From: Thioalkalivibrio nitratireducens
Lineage (GTDB): Bacteria > Pseudomonadota > Gammaproteobacteria > Ectothiorhodospirales > Ectothiorhodospiraceae
Direction: 5' to 3'
Assembly: GCA_011390385.1 (NCBI GenBank)
Contig: JAABSN010000029.1
Span: forward strand, 1 to 25,610
DNA: 25,610 nucleotides
The position numbers and the translations under genes are program-made. The notes beneath the pieces are model-generated. The model was not told where the DNA came from and did no database searches. It worked only from the letters and a program-made list of their open reading frames with translations. Shown in pieces: positions 1-7,902 of this stretch (positions are counted from its first letter, which is position 1; every line of letters begins with the position of its first letter).

Positions 1-108
1 CGTAGGGTGCCGTGAGGCGCAGCCGAACCGCACCGACACCACGCCGGCCCCGGCTCCACGCCCCGGGCTTCGAACGGCGCAATTCGCTGCGCTCATTGGC
101 ACCCTACG
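1..108. repeat. Repeat unit with inverted ends (REP/MITE-like)
   Basis: The first 11 bases (CGTAGGGTGCC) are the exact reverse complement of 98-108 (GGCACCCTACG). Beyond those 11 bases the two ends stay similar (TGAGGCGCAG inward on the left, TGAGCGCAG on the right when read on the minus strand), so the unit can form a long imperfect hairpin. Its right end, 72-108, recurs at 8490-8526 with one mismatch in 37. No convincing gene overlaps it. It may extend left beyond the window. No transposase is visible, so a non-autonomous dispersed repeat is the best reading. Confidence 0.6.
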
Positions 109-341
109 GCTTTCATTATCCGTGGCGGCCGCTGGCCATGGCAGTTAGCGTGACCGCGCGCGGCAGGAGCGTACCTTGCACGCAAATGCGTCGGAGATGC
201 GCTTGGCACTGACGGCCAACCCAGCGCGGTTTCGCGCGCGAGGCTCGCTACATGGTCGATTCCAACGTGGTGGGCCAATGCGCGCCCCGTGGCCGAAAAC
301 CCGTTAGACTGGGATACTGAACCACAAACCGGCTTGATGCG
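109..341 (+). other. Non-coding leader of nagZ with a weak promoter candidate
   Basis: No convincing gene is visible here; open frames on both strands have no family resemblance. An extended -10-like element (TGGGATACT, 310-318) lies 23 bases before the nagZ ATG, but there is no good -35 box and no clear Shine-Dalgarno sequence, so the promoter call is weak. Confidence 0.25.
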
Positions 342-1382
342 ATGACTGACTTCCTGGGCCCGGTGATGTTGGGTGTCAAGGGTCTCGAACTGACTCCGGA
401 AGACCGCGAGCGCCTGCTGCATCCTGCGACCGGCGGCGTGATCCTCTTTTCCCGGAATTTCGCGGATCCCGATCAGCTTCGGGCGCTCGTTCGGGAGATC
501 CGATCGCTACGCAGCTCCGGATTGCTGCTGGCGGTGGATCACGAAGGAGGCCGTGTTCAGCGTTTCCGCGAGGGATTCACTGAACTGCCTGCGATGCATT
601 CGATTGGCGACGTTTTCAATTACGACCCCGCCCGTGGACAGGAGCTGGCCCGGGACGCCGGCTGGCTCCTGGCACAAGAGCTTCAGGCAGTTGGTGTCGA
701 TTTCAGCTTCACCCCGGTCCTCGACCGTGACATCGGGATCAGCGAAGTGATCGGCGACCGTGCGTTCCACGAGCGAGCGGATGTGGTCGCCCTGTTGGGC
801 GGATGCCTGCTCGACGGCCTCGACCAGGCCGGAATGCGCGGCGTCGGCAAGCATTTCCCGGGACACGGTGCGGTGGCGGCCGACTCGCACGAAGCAGTAC
901 CCGTCGATCCGCGTCCACTGGAGCAGATCGAAGCCGACGACGTCGCGGCATTCCTGCCCCTGTTGCCGCGTTTGGGCGGAATCATGCCGGCGCATGTCAT
1001 TTACCCCGAGGTGGATACCAATCCAGCCGGCTTTTCCGGAGTCTGGATTCACGACCTGTTGCGGATGCGCTGGGGGTTCGATGGCGCCGTATTCAGCGAT
1101 GACCTGGATATGGCAGGCGCGGAAGTTGCGGGTTCTCCGGTGGAACGCGCCCACGCCGCTCTGTATGCGGGCTGCGACATGATTCTCATCTGCAATGAAT
1201 TTCCGGCCATGGATGCCATTCTGGACGAACTCGGCGAACGAACGGCCGGCACCGATTCGCGACGGCGCCTCGAGGCCATGCGGGCACGGTCGACCACCTC
1301 CGATCCGGTCCGCATGGACGCCGCGGTTGCACGCCTCCATGCGCTGGCGGATCACGGGACTCCGCACGCGGGAGAGATCTGA
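342..1382 (+). CDS. nagZ: Beta-N-acetylhexosaminidase NagZ
   Basis: Cytosolic glycoside hydrolase family 3 enzyme of peptidoglycan recycling. It removes N-acetylglucosamine from GlcNAc-anhydroMurNAc-peptides imported during cell-wall turnover. The 346-residue protein has the family signatures. There is no signal peptide. LAVDHEGGRVQRF lies at residues 63-75. The loop KHFPGHG (170-176) is followed by D181-S182-H183, the mobile Asp-His acid/base loop typical of NagZ. FSDDLDM (251-257) carries the nucleophile aspartate. Length is normal for the short single-domain NagZ class. The ATG at 342 gives the full N-terminus (FLGPVMLGVKG) seen in the family, although no strong ribosome site precedes it. 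In related bacteria nagZ often sits directly before hpt and the thioinosine phosphorylase; here copA and a dsrE-like gene lie between. Confidence 0.95.
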   Translation: MTDFLGPVMLGVKGLELTPEDRERLLHPATGGVILFSRNFADPDQLRALVREIRSLRSSGLLLAVDHEGGRVQRFREGFTELPAMHSIGDVFNYDPARGQELARDAGWLLAQELQAVGVDFSFTPVLDRDIGISEVIGDRAFHERADVVALLGGCLLDGLDQAGMRGVGKHFPGHGAVAADSHEAVPVDPRPLEQIEADDVAAFLPLLPRLGGIMPAHVIYPEVDTNPAGFSGVWIHDLLRMRWGFDGAVFSDDLDMAGAEVAGSPVERAHAALYAGCDMILICNEFPAMDAILDELGERTAGTDSRRRLEAMRARSTTSDPVRMDAAVARLHALADHGTPHAGEI

Positions 1383-1545
1383 CGGAAAGGCTTCGCTCCG
1401 GTTTCCGGTCGAGCTTCGGCAATGCAAGTGACTTCATCCGCCAAGGGCAAATCCGAAAGGACTTCAGCAACGGCCGTATTCGTCGACGAGACTCAGCTAC
1501 GCGCGCCCGGCGCTACAATGGCAGCTCAGCGTCTACACTGAAACG

Positions 1546-4032
1546 ATGGATCCCGGTAAAAACGATGCAATGAACCCTTCCTCGCAGGGCGGCAGCTTCC
1601 ATGTCGCGGTCAGCGGCATGAGTTGCGCCTCCTGCGTGGCTCGAGTGGAAGATGCGATCCGTGCAGTACCTGGCGTGCAGGATGTGTCGGTCAATCTTGC
1701 CACTGGGCAGGCAATGGTAGAGGGCGATGCCGCGCCACGGGACGTGGCCGCAGCGGTTTCGGCGGCCGGATATGAAGCCGCCAGCGACGAAGTTACCTTC
1801 TCGGTACGGGGAATGAGCTGTGCCTCCTGTGTCGGGCGAGTCGAGGCGACGCTCCACGGGCATCCGGCAGTGATCGAGGCCAACGTGAACCTCGCCTCGG
1901 AGAGCGCGCAGGTACGTTACCTGCCGGACCTCGCCACCCCGCGGGATCTCGTTGCCGCTGTCGAAACCGCGGGTTACGCGGCGGAACTGCGTGACCCAGG
2001 ACCGGACCGAGCGGACCGCGAGCGTGCCGCGCGGGCGGAGGAACACCGTTCCCTGAAACGCAGCATGACGCTGGCCGCAGCTTTGACGCTGCCGATCTTC
2101 GTGGTCGACATGGGCGGACATCTGGTCCCCGCGCTACACCAGGCGGTGCACGGCGCCCTGGGTACGCAGAATGTCTACCTGCTGTTCTTCCTGCTCGCGT
2201 CGGTCGTCCAGTTCGGGCCCGGCCTGCGTTTCTACCGCAAAGGATGGCCAGCGCTCATCCAAGGTGCACCGGACATGAACTCGCTGGTGATGCTCGGGAC
2301 GTCGGCGGCTTACGGCTACTCGGTGATCGCAACCTTCGCACCCTGGGTCTTGCCCGAAGGCACGGTACATGTCTATTTCGAGGCGTCGGCGGTCATCATC
2401 ACGCTGATCCTCCTCGGCCGCTTCCTGGAGGCGCGCGCCCGGGGGGAGACCTCGGAGGCCATCCGCAAGCTGATGGGGCTGCGTCCACGCAGCGCACGCG
2501 TGATCCGCGAAGGCGGGGTCGTTGAACTCGACGCGGACGAGCTCCGTTCAGGCGACCATGTCCTGGTGCGTCCGGGTGAACGGCTCCCGGTGGATGGCGA
2601 GGTTCTCGAGGGCTCGTCCTGGGTGGACGAGTCCATGATCACCGGTGAACCGGTTCCCGTGCTCAAGGACACCGGGTCGAAGGTCGTGGGCGGCACGGTG
2701 AACGGGCAGGGTAGCCTGACTCTGGTCGCAACCCGCGTCGGCAACGAAACCGTATTGGCCCAGATCATCCGGATGGTGGAAGCGGCGCAGGGCTCGAAGC
2801 TGCCGATCCAGGCCCTGGTCGATCGGGTGACTCGCTACTTCGTGCCAGTGGTGATCGCTATCGCGCTGCTCACATTCCTGGTCTGGCTGATTTTCGGCCC
2901 GGCACCGGCATTGACTCTGGCGCTGGTCAACGCCGTAGCGGTGCTGATCATCGCGTGCCCGTGCGCGATGGGCCTGGCGACACCCACCTCGATCATGGTG
3001 GGTACCGGCAAGGGTGCGGAAATGGGAGTGCTGTTTCGCGGCGGCGATGCCCTGCAGGCTCTGCGCGGAATCGAGGTCGTGGCGCTGGACAAGACCGGGA
3101 CCCTGACCAAGGGACGTCCCGAGCTGACCGCCATCAAGACCGTTGCTGGCTTCGATGAGGCGGAGGTGCTGGCCCTCGCAGCCAGCGTGGAAACATACTC
3201 CGAGCACCCGGTCGCGCAGGCGCTCGTACGCGGCGCCAGGGCGAGGGAACTCGTGCTGGACCAGGCACGGGATTTCGCGGCGCAGCCAGGGCAGGGCGCG
3301 AGCGGCACCGTGGGCGAGCGCAGCATCCTGGTCGGTTCCCGACGTTTCCTCGCCCAGAATGGTATCGATGCGGACTTTTTCGGCGCGGAGGAACTCCAGT
3401 TCGCAGATCTTGGAACCACCCCGTTGTATGTTGCGATCGATGGCCGGCTGGGCGCCTTGCTGGCGGTCGCCGACCCGATCAAGACCAGCGCGGCTCCCCT
3501 GGTCGAGTGGTTGCACGGTCAGGGGCTGCAGGTCGTGATGATCAGCGGGGACAATCGGCGGACCGCGGAGGCCATCGGGCGCGAGCTCGGTATCGACCAG
3601 GTCATCGCGGAAGTCTTGCCCGATGGGAAGGTGGAGGCTGTCCGACAATTGCAGCAGGGCAAGCGCAAAGTCGCCTTCGTGGGCGACGGCATCAACGATG
3701 CGCCGGCCCTGGCGCAGGCGGAGGTCGGGATCGCGATCGGTTCGGGCACGGACGTGGCGATGGAGTCGGCCGAAGTCGTCCTGATGTCCGACAACCTCGC
3801 CGGCATCAGCCAGGCCATCGCGCTCTCCAGGGCGACGCTGCGGAACATCAAGCAGAACCTGTTCTGGGCCTTCGTGTACAACGCGACCCTGCTGCCCGTG
3901 GCGGCTGGTGTTCTCTATCCCTTTTTCGGCATCCTGCTCTCGCCGGTGTTTGCGGCGTTGGCGATGGCTTTCTCGAGTGTCAGCGTCGTCAGCAACTCCC
4001 TGAGGCTCAAGCGTTTCCGGGTTCCCACATGA
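1546..4032 (+). CDS. copA: Cu+-exporting P1B-type ATPase CopA
   Basis: Inner-membrane pump that uses ATP to expel cytosolic Cu+ (or Ag+). The 828-residue protein has two N-terminal heavy-metal-associated domains with GMSCASC motifs (Cys27/Cys30 and Cys92/Cys95). Then come the actuator motif TGE (366-368), the transmembrane metal site CPC (471-473), the phosphorylated D515 in DKTGT, the SEHP motif (552-555) and GDGIND (713-718). The last helices carry YN and MAFSS, the residues that define the Cu+ (IB-1) subclass. An alternative ATG lies at 1570; neither start has a strong ribosome site. Possible -10 boxes are TACAAT at 1514-1519 and TACACT at 1534-1539, without good -35 partners. No CueR-type palindrome was recognised upstream, so control is unknown. 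No copper chaperone or cueR neighbour is visible. Confidence 0.95.
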   Translation: MDPGKNDAMNPSSQGGSFHVAVSGMSCASCVARVEDAIRAVPGVQDVSVNLATGQAMVEGDAAPRDVAAAVSAAGYEAASDEVTFSVRGMSCASCVGRVEATLHGHPAVIEANVNLASESAQVRYLPDLATPRDLVAAVETAGYAAELRDPGPDRADRERAARAEEHRSLKRSMTLAAALTLPIFVVDMGGHLVPALHQAVHGALGTQNVYLLFFLLASVVQFGPGLRFYRKGWPALIQGAPDMNSLVMLGTSAAYGYSVIATFAPWVLPEGTVHVYFEASAVIITLILLGRFLEARARGETSEAIRKLMGLRPRSARVIREGGVVELDADELRSGDHVLVRPGERLPVDGEVLEGSSWVDESMITGEPVPVLKDTGSKVVGGTVNGQGSLTLVATRVGNETVLAQIIRMVEAAQGSKLPIQALVDRVTRYFVPVVIAIALLTFLVWLIFGPAPALTLALVNAVAVLIIACPCAMGLATPTSIMVGTGKGAEMGVLFRGGDALQALRGIEVVALDKTGTLTKGRPELTAIKTVAGFDEAEVLALAASVETYSEHPVAQALVRGARARELVLDQARDFAAQPGQGASGTVGERSILVGSRRFLAQNGIDADFFGAEELQFADLGTTPLYVAIDGRLGALLAVADPIKTSAAPLVEWLHGQGLQVVMISGDNRRTAEAIGRELGIDQVIAEVLPDGKVEAVRQLQQGKRKVAFVGDGINDAPALAQAEVGIAIGSGTDVAMESAEVVLMSDNLAGISQAIALSRATLRNIKQNLFWAFVYNATLLPVAAGVLYPFFGILLSPVFAALAMAFSSVSVVSNSLRLKRFRVPT

Positions 4033-4171
4033 CCCGCAGTGGAACATCGTCCAGGGCAAACGGACCCCGATGATTGCGTTCAAGCCGCGAGGCGCAGCCG
4101 CTCGGGTTCTGGCCCGCATGGGAGTGTGCCTTGCGGATGAACGGTCTTTCGGTCCACGTGCAGACAGCACA

Positions 4172-4208
4172 GCATCGTCGCAGGCTGACGATGCGCATCA
4201 TCAGATGC
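4172..4208. other. Adjacent stem-loops downstream of copA
   Basis: GCATCGTC (4172-4179) pairs with GACGATGC (4187-4194) around a 7-base loop. GCATC (4195-4199) pairs with GATGC (4204-4208) around a 4-base loop. The junction GATGCGCATC (4190-4199) is itself a perfect palindrome, so alternative pairings exist. No run of T follows, so this is not a classical rho-independent terminator. Confidence 0.4.
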
Positions 4209-4325
4209 TGAAATGTGACCTCCATCACTATCGGGCAGGCCGTTGCCTGTCAGAGTGCGGGTCTCCCGCTGATGAACGGCCGCCGATCCCGTACATCGAA
4301 TACGGCCAAAAGTGCGTTACTGCAT

Positions 4326-4331
4326 TATAAT
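4326..4331 (+). promoter_or_regulatory. Candidate -10 box for the dsrE-like gene
   Basis: A perfect TATAAT lies about 100 bases before the dsrE-like ATG in a locally AT-rich patch. No convincing TTGACA-like box sits 16-18 bases upstream, so either the promoter depends on an activator or the match is partly chance. A second AT-rich hexamer (TAAAAT, 4336-4341) follows closely. Confidence 0.35.
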
Positions 4332-4428
4332 CGACTAAAATACCCCGATCGAAAACGCGATGGGAAGGGGTTGGATTCTTCCACCCAGGCAACTTCCCTC
4401 TGCCTTCATACACTTCTGGAGAACCTGC

Positions 4429-4797
4429 ATGGCCGACAAACTGCTCATCGTGATGGTCAACACCGACCCCCATAACCCCTCCGAACTGGGTGCTCCGTTC
4501 TTCCAGGCAACCGTCGCCGCAGCCATGGAATACGACGTCGAGGTCGTCCTGACCGGGCGTGCCGGCGAACTGGCCAAGAAGGGTGTTGCCGAGAACCTGT
4601 TCGTGCAGGAGGGCAGTTCCAAGTCCGTGTACGAATTCATCAAGGATGCCCATGAAGCAGGTGTCTCATTCAAGGTCTGCACCCCGACACTGGATCTGTG
4701 GGGCGACGATCTGATCCCGGAGATCGAAGAAACCGTCGGCGGCGCCTACGTAATCTCTGAAGCGATGGATGACGATACCGTCACTTTCACCTACTGA
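4429..4797 (+). CDS. DsrE-family sulfur-transfer-like protein
   Basis: Small cytosolic 122-residue protein of the DsrE/DsrF-like fold, a family whose sulfur-oxidiser members carry persulfide sulfur between TusA, rhodaneses and the Dsr or Hdr machinery. The N-terminus (KLLIVMVNTDPHNP) is the first beta strand and loop of the fold. The only cysteine is C84, in VCTPTLDLWG, at the position where DsrE-type proteins keep their active cysteine. The ATG at 4429 is chosen because GGAG (4418-4421) sits seven bases before it; the longer in-frame start at 4360 has no ribosome site. It stands alone, 53 bases before hpt, with a plausible own promoter. No dsr or hdr genes are adjacent, so its partner cannot be named and an actual sulfur-relay role is inferred. 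Confidence 0.85.
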   Translation: MADKLLIVMVNTDPHNPSELGAPFFQATVAAAMEYDVEVVLTGRAGELAKKGVAENLFVQEGSSKSVYEFIKDAHEAGVSFKVCTPTLDLWGDDLIPEIEETVGGAYVISEAMDDDTVTFTY

Positions 4798-4850
4798 GCC
4801 GGCGTGGCCCCGGATGTCTGTGCGACCGGGGCCTGTTTCGAGCAACAGCG

Positions 4851-5402
4851 ATGTCTCCTGACGAGGTTCGGCGGGTCCTGAGCGAAGCCGATTGTCTCTA
4901 CAGCCGCGAGGCGGTGGAGGCGGCGATCGATCGCCTGGCCACCGAAACCGCAGAGGTACTCGGCGACAGCAACCCGCTGGTACTGGGCGTGATGAATGGT
5001 GCCGTTGTCCTGCTGGGCGGATTGTTGACCCGCTGGTCGTTTCCGCTGCACGTGGATTACCTGCACGCGACCCGCTATCGGGGCGCCACGACGGGTGGCG
5101 ATCACCTGCATTGGCTTTCCCTTCCGCGCACATCGATGCGCGACCGGACCGTGGTGATCGTCGATGATGTGCTCGACGGAGGCGTCACCCTCGCGGCAAT
5201 CGGCGATTATTGCCGGGGGCAGGGCGCGCGGGACGTTGTCAGCATCGTGCTCGTCGACAAGGCCAACCCGGAACGGGATCCGGCCATCACCGTCAATCAC
5301 GCCGCGCTTGAAGCACCGAACCGGTACTTGTTCGGGTACGGTATGGATTACCATGATTATCTGCGCAACGCGCCTGGCATATTCGCAGTACGCGGGAGTT
5401 GA
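4851..5402 (+). CDS. hpt: Hypoxanthine(-guanine) phosphoribosyltransferase
   Basis: Cytosolic purine-salvage enzyme joining hypoxanthine (or guanine) to PRPP to give IMP (or GMP). The 183-residue protein has the type I phosphoribosyltransferase signature VVIVDDVLDGGVTL at residues 101-114, with the acidic pair D105-D106 that contacts the PRPP ribose. MNGAVVLLGGLL (48-59) forms the pyrophosphate-binding loop region. The usual family motif has Glu in DEGVTL where this protein has Gly, as in a gammaproteobacterial subgroup next to the thioinosine phosphorylase. It lies 53 bases after the dsrE-like gene and 70 before the phosphorylase. The latter supplies its hypoxanthine, so a shared salvage role is likely. 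The start at 4851 has only a weak ribosome site. Confidence 0.9.
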   Translation: MSPDEVRRVLSEADCLYSREAVEAAIDRLATETAEVLGDSNPLVLGVMNGAVVLLGGLLTRWSFPLHVDYLHATRYRGATTGGDHLHWLSLPRTSMRDRTVVIVDDVLDGGVTLAAIGDYCRGQGARDVVSIVLVDKANPERDPAITVNHAALEAPNRYLFGYGMDYHDYLRNAPGIFAVRGS

Positions 5403-5472
5403 TCGCTGGAGCATGGCGAGGCGCTGATGTCTGTGCATCAACGCAAATGGCGATAACACGGCGGGAAACGAA

Positions 5473-6228
5473 ATGACGGACCAGCGTCTGGCGATCATCG
5501 GCGGCACAGGACTCACGCGGCTCAAGGACCTGGAAATCACCCGGCGCGAGGTGATGCACACGCCTTACGGGGAGCCGTCCGGACCGCTGACCTTTGGCCA
5601 CTATCACGGACATGAAGTCATCTTCCTGCCGAGACACGGGGCGCAGCACACGATCCCGCCACATCAGGTCAATTACCGCGCGAATATCTGGGCCTTGCGG
5701 GAGACGGGCGTCGAGACCGTCCTGGCGATCGCAGCGGTCGGTGGAATCACCAAGGAAATGGCTCCAGGGGTTGTTGCGGTACCCGATCAGATCATCGATT
5801 ACACCTGGTCGCGTTTCCACACCTTTTTCGAAGGGGACGAATTGGAAGGTGTGACGCATGTCGATCTGACCTATCCCTATCACGAAGACCTTCGGCAGGC
5901 GCTGATCAACGCTTCGCGCGAACTGCGGCTGGGCGCGGTCGAGCGTGGGACCTACGCCGCTACCCAGGGGCCACGCCTGGAAACGGCGGCCGAGATCGAC
6001 CGCCTCGAGCGCGACGGCTGCGACGTGGTCGGAATGACCGGTATGCCGGAAACGGCTCTGGCACGGGAACTCGGGCTTCGCTATGCCTGCTGCGCGGTCG
6101 TGGCGAACTGGGCCGCTGGCCGTTCCGACGGTGTCATCACCATGGAAGACATTGGTCGCAATCTCGAGACGGGCATGGCCCGCGTAAAGCAACTCCTGCC
6201 ACTGGTGATCGGGCGCTGCACGACATAA
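5473..6228 (+). CDS. S-methyl-5'-thioinosine phosphorylase
   Basis: Cytosolic enzyme of the PNP/MTAP phosphorylase family, 251 residues. It is predicted to split S-methyl-5'-thioinosine with phosphate into hypoxanthine and 5-methylthioribose-1-phosphate, in a pathway that recycles methylthioadenosine from polyamine synthesis after deamination. GGTGL (10-14) and R54-H55 form the phosphate site, and VGMTGMPE (186-193) the ribose and base wall. Where adenosine-specific MTAP has two aspartates that bind the adenine amino group (TDYD), this protein reads ANWA (211-214). The resulting N212 fits a 6-oxopurine base, which is why the thioinosine name is preferred over MTAP. It is the Pseudomonas PA3004-type protein by sequence character. 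It follows hpt, which would use its hypoxanthine. It is the last rightward gene before the dif site. Confidence 0.85.
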   Translation: MTDQRLAIIGGTGLTRLKDLEITRREVMHTPYGEPSGPLTFGHYHGHEVIFLPRHGAQHTIPPHQVNYRANIWALRETGVETVLAIAAVGGITKEMAPGVVAVPDQIIDYTWSRFHTFFEGDELEGVTHVDLTYPYHEDLRQALINASRELRLGAVERGTYAATQGPRLETAAEIDRLERDGCDVVGMTGMPETALARELGLRYACCAVVANWAAGRSDGVITMEDIGRNLETGMARVKQLLPLVIGRCTT

Positions 6229-6511
6229 CGACTGCCGGGTCACCCACGTGTCAGTCCGGCATTGCAAGCACAACACGCGGACAGCCAGACCGACAGGGGC
6301 TTTGACGCGTTGGTGTCCGGGCCTCGAAGGGCACGTGTTGGAACGAGCGCACAGGGCGCCGGTCCAGGCAGTGCTGCAAACACATTATTTAACATAATAT
6401 ACATTATGCGCATTAGTCGATCAGCGCTCGCGGACAGCAGCTTGTGCATTGTTCGCCTGTCCACTGAATGACCGCAGGACTCATCCGCCCGCGCAAGTTC
6501 GATCAAACGAT
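6229..6511. other. Convergent intergenic region holding dif
   Basis: The gap between the last rightward gene and the first leftward gene contains the dif site and no recognisable gene. A 10-base direct repeat CGCGGACAGC occurs on each side (6276-6285 and 6429-6438). No T-tailed terminator hairpin is visible for either converging gene. A loose TGCCGG/CCGGCA hairpin (6233-6261) follows the phosphorylase stop. Confidence 0.5.
6387..6414 (-). other. dif: dif site (XerC/XerD chromosome dimer resolution site)
   Basis: The 28 bases read, on the plus strand, ATTTAACATAA (6387-6397), TATACA (6398-6403), TTATGCGCATT (6404-6414). These are the XerD arm, the central hexamer and the XerC arm of dif in reverse orientation. 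Compared from memory with E. coli dif, 26 of 28 positions agree; only the last two bases of the XerC arm differ. The core forms the expected near-palindrome CATAAT-ATAC-ATTATG. The site is intergenic, lies exactly where gene orientation changes from rightward to leftward, and stands out as AT-rich. XerC and XerD recombine two copies here, activated by FtsK at the septum, to separate chromosome dimers. No integrated phage or element genes are adjacent, so a chromosomal site is favoured over one carried by a mobile element. Confidence 0.92.
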
Positions 6512-7177
6512 TCAGCGTGTTGCCTCGAGCCGCCAGAGCGACAGCAGTGCCGGCCCGCGCACTTCAACGTCCATACTCCGCAACCATTGCGCCACCTTGG
6601 TGTTGGAATTGTTGAAAAATGTATAGGGCTCCGGGTGTGGCGCAAAAACGAAATCATAGACCTCGACGTACTGATGCTTCTCGGGTTCCCGGCCATGGAT
6701 CTCGTCCAGTTTCTGCTGCAACTTGTCCGCTGCTTGTCCCGGCACCTGCAACCCGTACACGCCACGCACGCCCACCCGCAGACGCGACAGCAACGTCACT
6801 TCATCGGAAGGTCCGGACAATTCCCGCCGCGCCAGTGTCGCAGGTGTCGGCCACAGCAGCGCGGCCAACCCCGCACGCAACCGCATGTCCTGGTCGGCAT
6901 AGAAGCGCCAGTCGCCATAGGCGTACCGAACCATGGTGCCCTCGGCTGTACCAACAACGAGGCTGGTGTGTCGGCCATGGTCCAGCAGAAAGACCGGGCG
7001 CGGATCCGCCGCTTCGGCTTCCTGCGTGATGAGTGTCGTCGAACATCCGGAAAGCAGATGGATGAGAACAGCAATCAATGCACATTCCAGGACGAGTAAA
7101 GGCCCACGATACGGGGTAACGCGGCGCTGAGCTTGCTCCCGCCGGATTGCTGTGCCGTTGCCGCAGCAATCCTCCAT
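6512..7177 (-). CDS. DUF2459-type lipoprotein
   Basis: Predicted exported protein, 221 residues from the ATG at 7177. A hydrophobic stretch (residues 26-41) ends in LLSGC with C45 as the likely lipidated cysteine. The N-terminal part before it is unusually long, and an upstream GTG at 7219 would lengthen it further, so the start is uncertain. The mature part (FLLDHGRHTSLVV, then YAYGDWRFYA and YTFFNNSNTKVAQWLR) resembles the DUF2459 family, also known as a urease-region conserved hypothetical. Members have conserved His and Asn residues but no established function; a hydrolase or peptidase-like role would be speculation. It is the third gene of a leftward run with the rhodanese and the DsbA-like gene. 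It ends about 100 bases from dif. Confidence 0.7.
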   Translation of the reverse strand: MEDCCGNGTAIRREQAQRRVTPYRGPLLVLECALIAVLIHLLSGCSTTLITQEAEAADPRPVFLLDHGRHTSLVVGTAEGTMVRYAYGDWRFYADQDMRLRAGLAALLWPTPATLARRELSGPSDEVTLLSRLRVGVRGVYGLQVPGQAADKLQQKLDEIHGREPEKHQYVEVYDFVFAPHPEPYTFFNNSNTKVAQWLRSMDVEVRGPALLSLWRLEATR

Positions 7178-7228
7178 CAGAGTCCAGCAATTGGTCGATG
7201 CGCTTCCGGAAGACCGCACATTGAGTCT

Positions 7229-7882
7229 TCACGCGTCTTCGTGCGAATGCGCGACGGATGTTTCGATCATCCGCAGCATGGCCTCGGGATCCCGGTAGTC
7301 GATGGCGATCGGCCGCGGACCTCTTGCGTCGACGTAGACCAGCGCCGGGAAGCTCTCGACATCCATCTCCCGCGCCTGAAGGATTTCCGCGTCGAGTTCC
7401 TGGTCGACTTCGGCGGAACGCAGTGCCTTCTCGAATGCGGCGGTATCGAGCCCGATCTCACCTGCCAATGCGATCAGTGTGTCTGCATCCGACGGATTGC
7501 GCGCCTGCGTGTAATAGGCCCGCTGGATCGCGGCATTCATCGCCTGCTCGTAGTCCTCGCCCTGCCGGCGCGCGGCAATGACCGCGCGACAGGAAAGGTA
7601 CGTCGAGCGGCGCGGAACGCATTGGGTCCAGAAATCGAAATTGAGTTCAGTCTCGGGCACATGCTGCTTTATCCGGTGCCACGAGCCCTGCACCATTTCG
7701 CGCAGATCGTCGGGCATCGGTTCGTCGGTATCCGGCGCCAGGCCGCCCAGAAGCCGCCGGACTTCGATGCCCGTCGGGAGACGCTCCAGCAACTGCCCCA
7801 GTGCCGGGGCAAAAGCCCAGCACCAGCTGCACATGGGATCATGCACGTAATAGAGTACGGGCTTGGCGACTGGCGGGTTCAT
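7229..7882 (-). CDS. DsbA/FrnE-family thiol oxidoreductase (cytosolic)
   Basis: Predicted 217-residue thioredoxin-fold protein with the active site CSWCW shortly after the first strand (VLYYVHDPMCSWCW), typical of the FrnE-like DsbA family rather than periplasmic DsbA. No signal peptide is present, so it should act in the cytosol, as an isomerase or oxidoreductase. A late cis-Pro loop is seen in SFPALVYV, as the thioredoxin fold requires. The ATG at 7882 is preferred to the TTG at 7906. AAGGAG sits 11 bases before the ATG in the short gap after the rhodanese stop, which implies co-translation. The rhodanese before it and a lipoprotein after it form one leftward unit. Together they suggest handling of protein or low-molecular-weight thiols; the substrate is unknown. 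Confidence 0.85.
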   Translation of the reverse strand: MNPPVAKPVLYYVHDPMCSWCWAFAPALGQLLERLPTGIEVRRLLGGLAPDTDEPMPDDLREMVQGSWHRIKQHVPETELNFDFWTQCVPRRSTYLSCRAVIAARRQGEDYEQAMNAAIQRAYYTQARNPSDADTLIALAGEIGLDTAAFEKALRSAEVDQELDAEILQAREMDVESFPALVYVDARGPRPIAIDYRDPEAMLRMIETSVAHSHEDA

Positions 7883-7902
7883 CGCAGTAGTGTCTCCTTC
7901 AT

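Larger units (their letters stand above)
4033..4428 (+). other. Intergenic region with stem-loops and the dsrE-like promoter
   Basis: No gene of recognisable kind is seen. The stretch holds a pair of adjacent stem-loops at 4172-4208 and a perfect TATAAT at 4326-4331, and becomes more AT-rich towards the dsrE-like gene. A short open frame at 4070-4330 resembles nothing and has no ribosome site, so it is not called. Confidence 0.5.

Noticed and set aside
1383..1545. Search for a CueR-type operator before copA
   Set aside because: No ACCTTCC-type dyad with the expected spacing was found; only weak -10-like boxes are present.
6233..6261. TGCCGG/CCGGCA hairpin after the thioinosine phosphorylase stop, considered as a terminator
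   Set aside because: Six base pairs with a 17-base loop and no T run is too weak to call.
6276..6438. Ten-base direct repeat CGCGGACAGC on both sides of dif, considered as attachment-site duplication
   Set aside because: It is too short, is not adjacent to dif, and there is no cargo or recombinase between the copies; chance in GC-rich DNA is sufficient.
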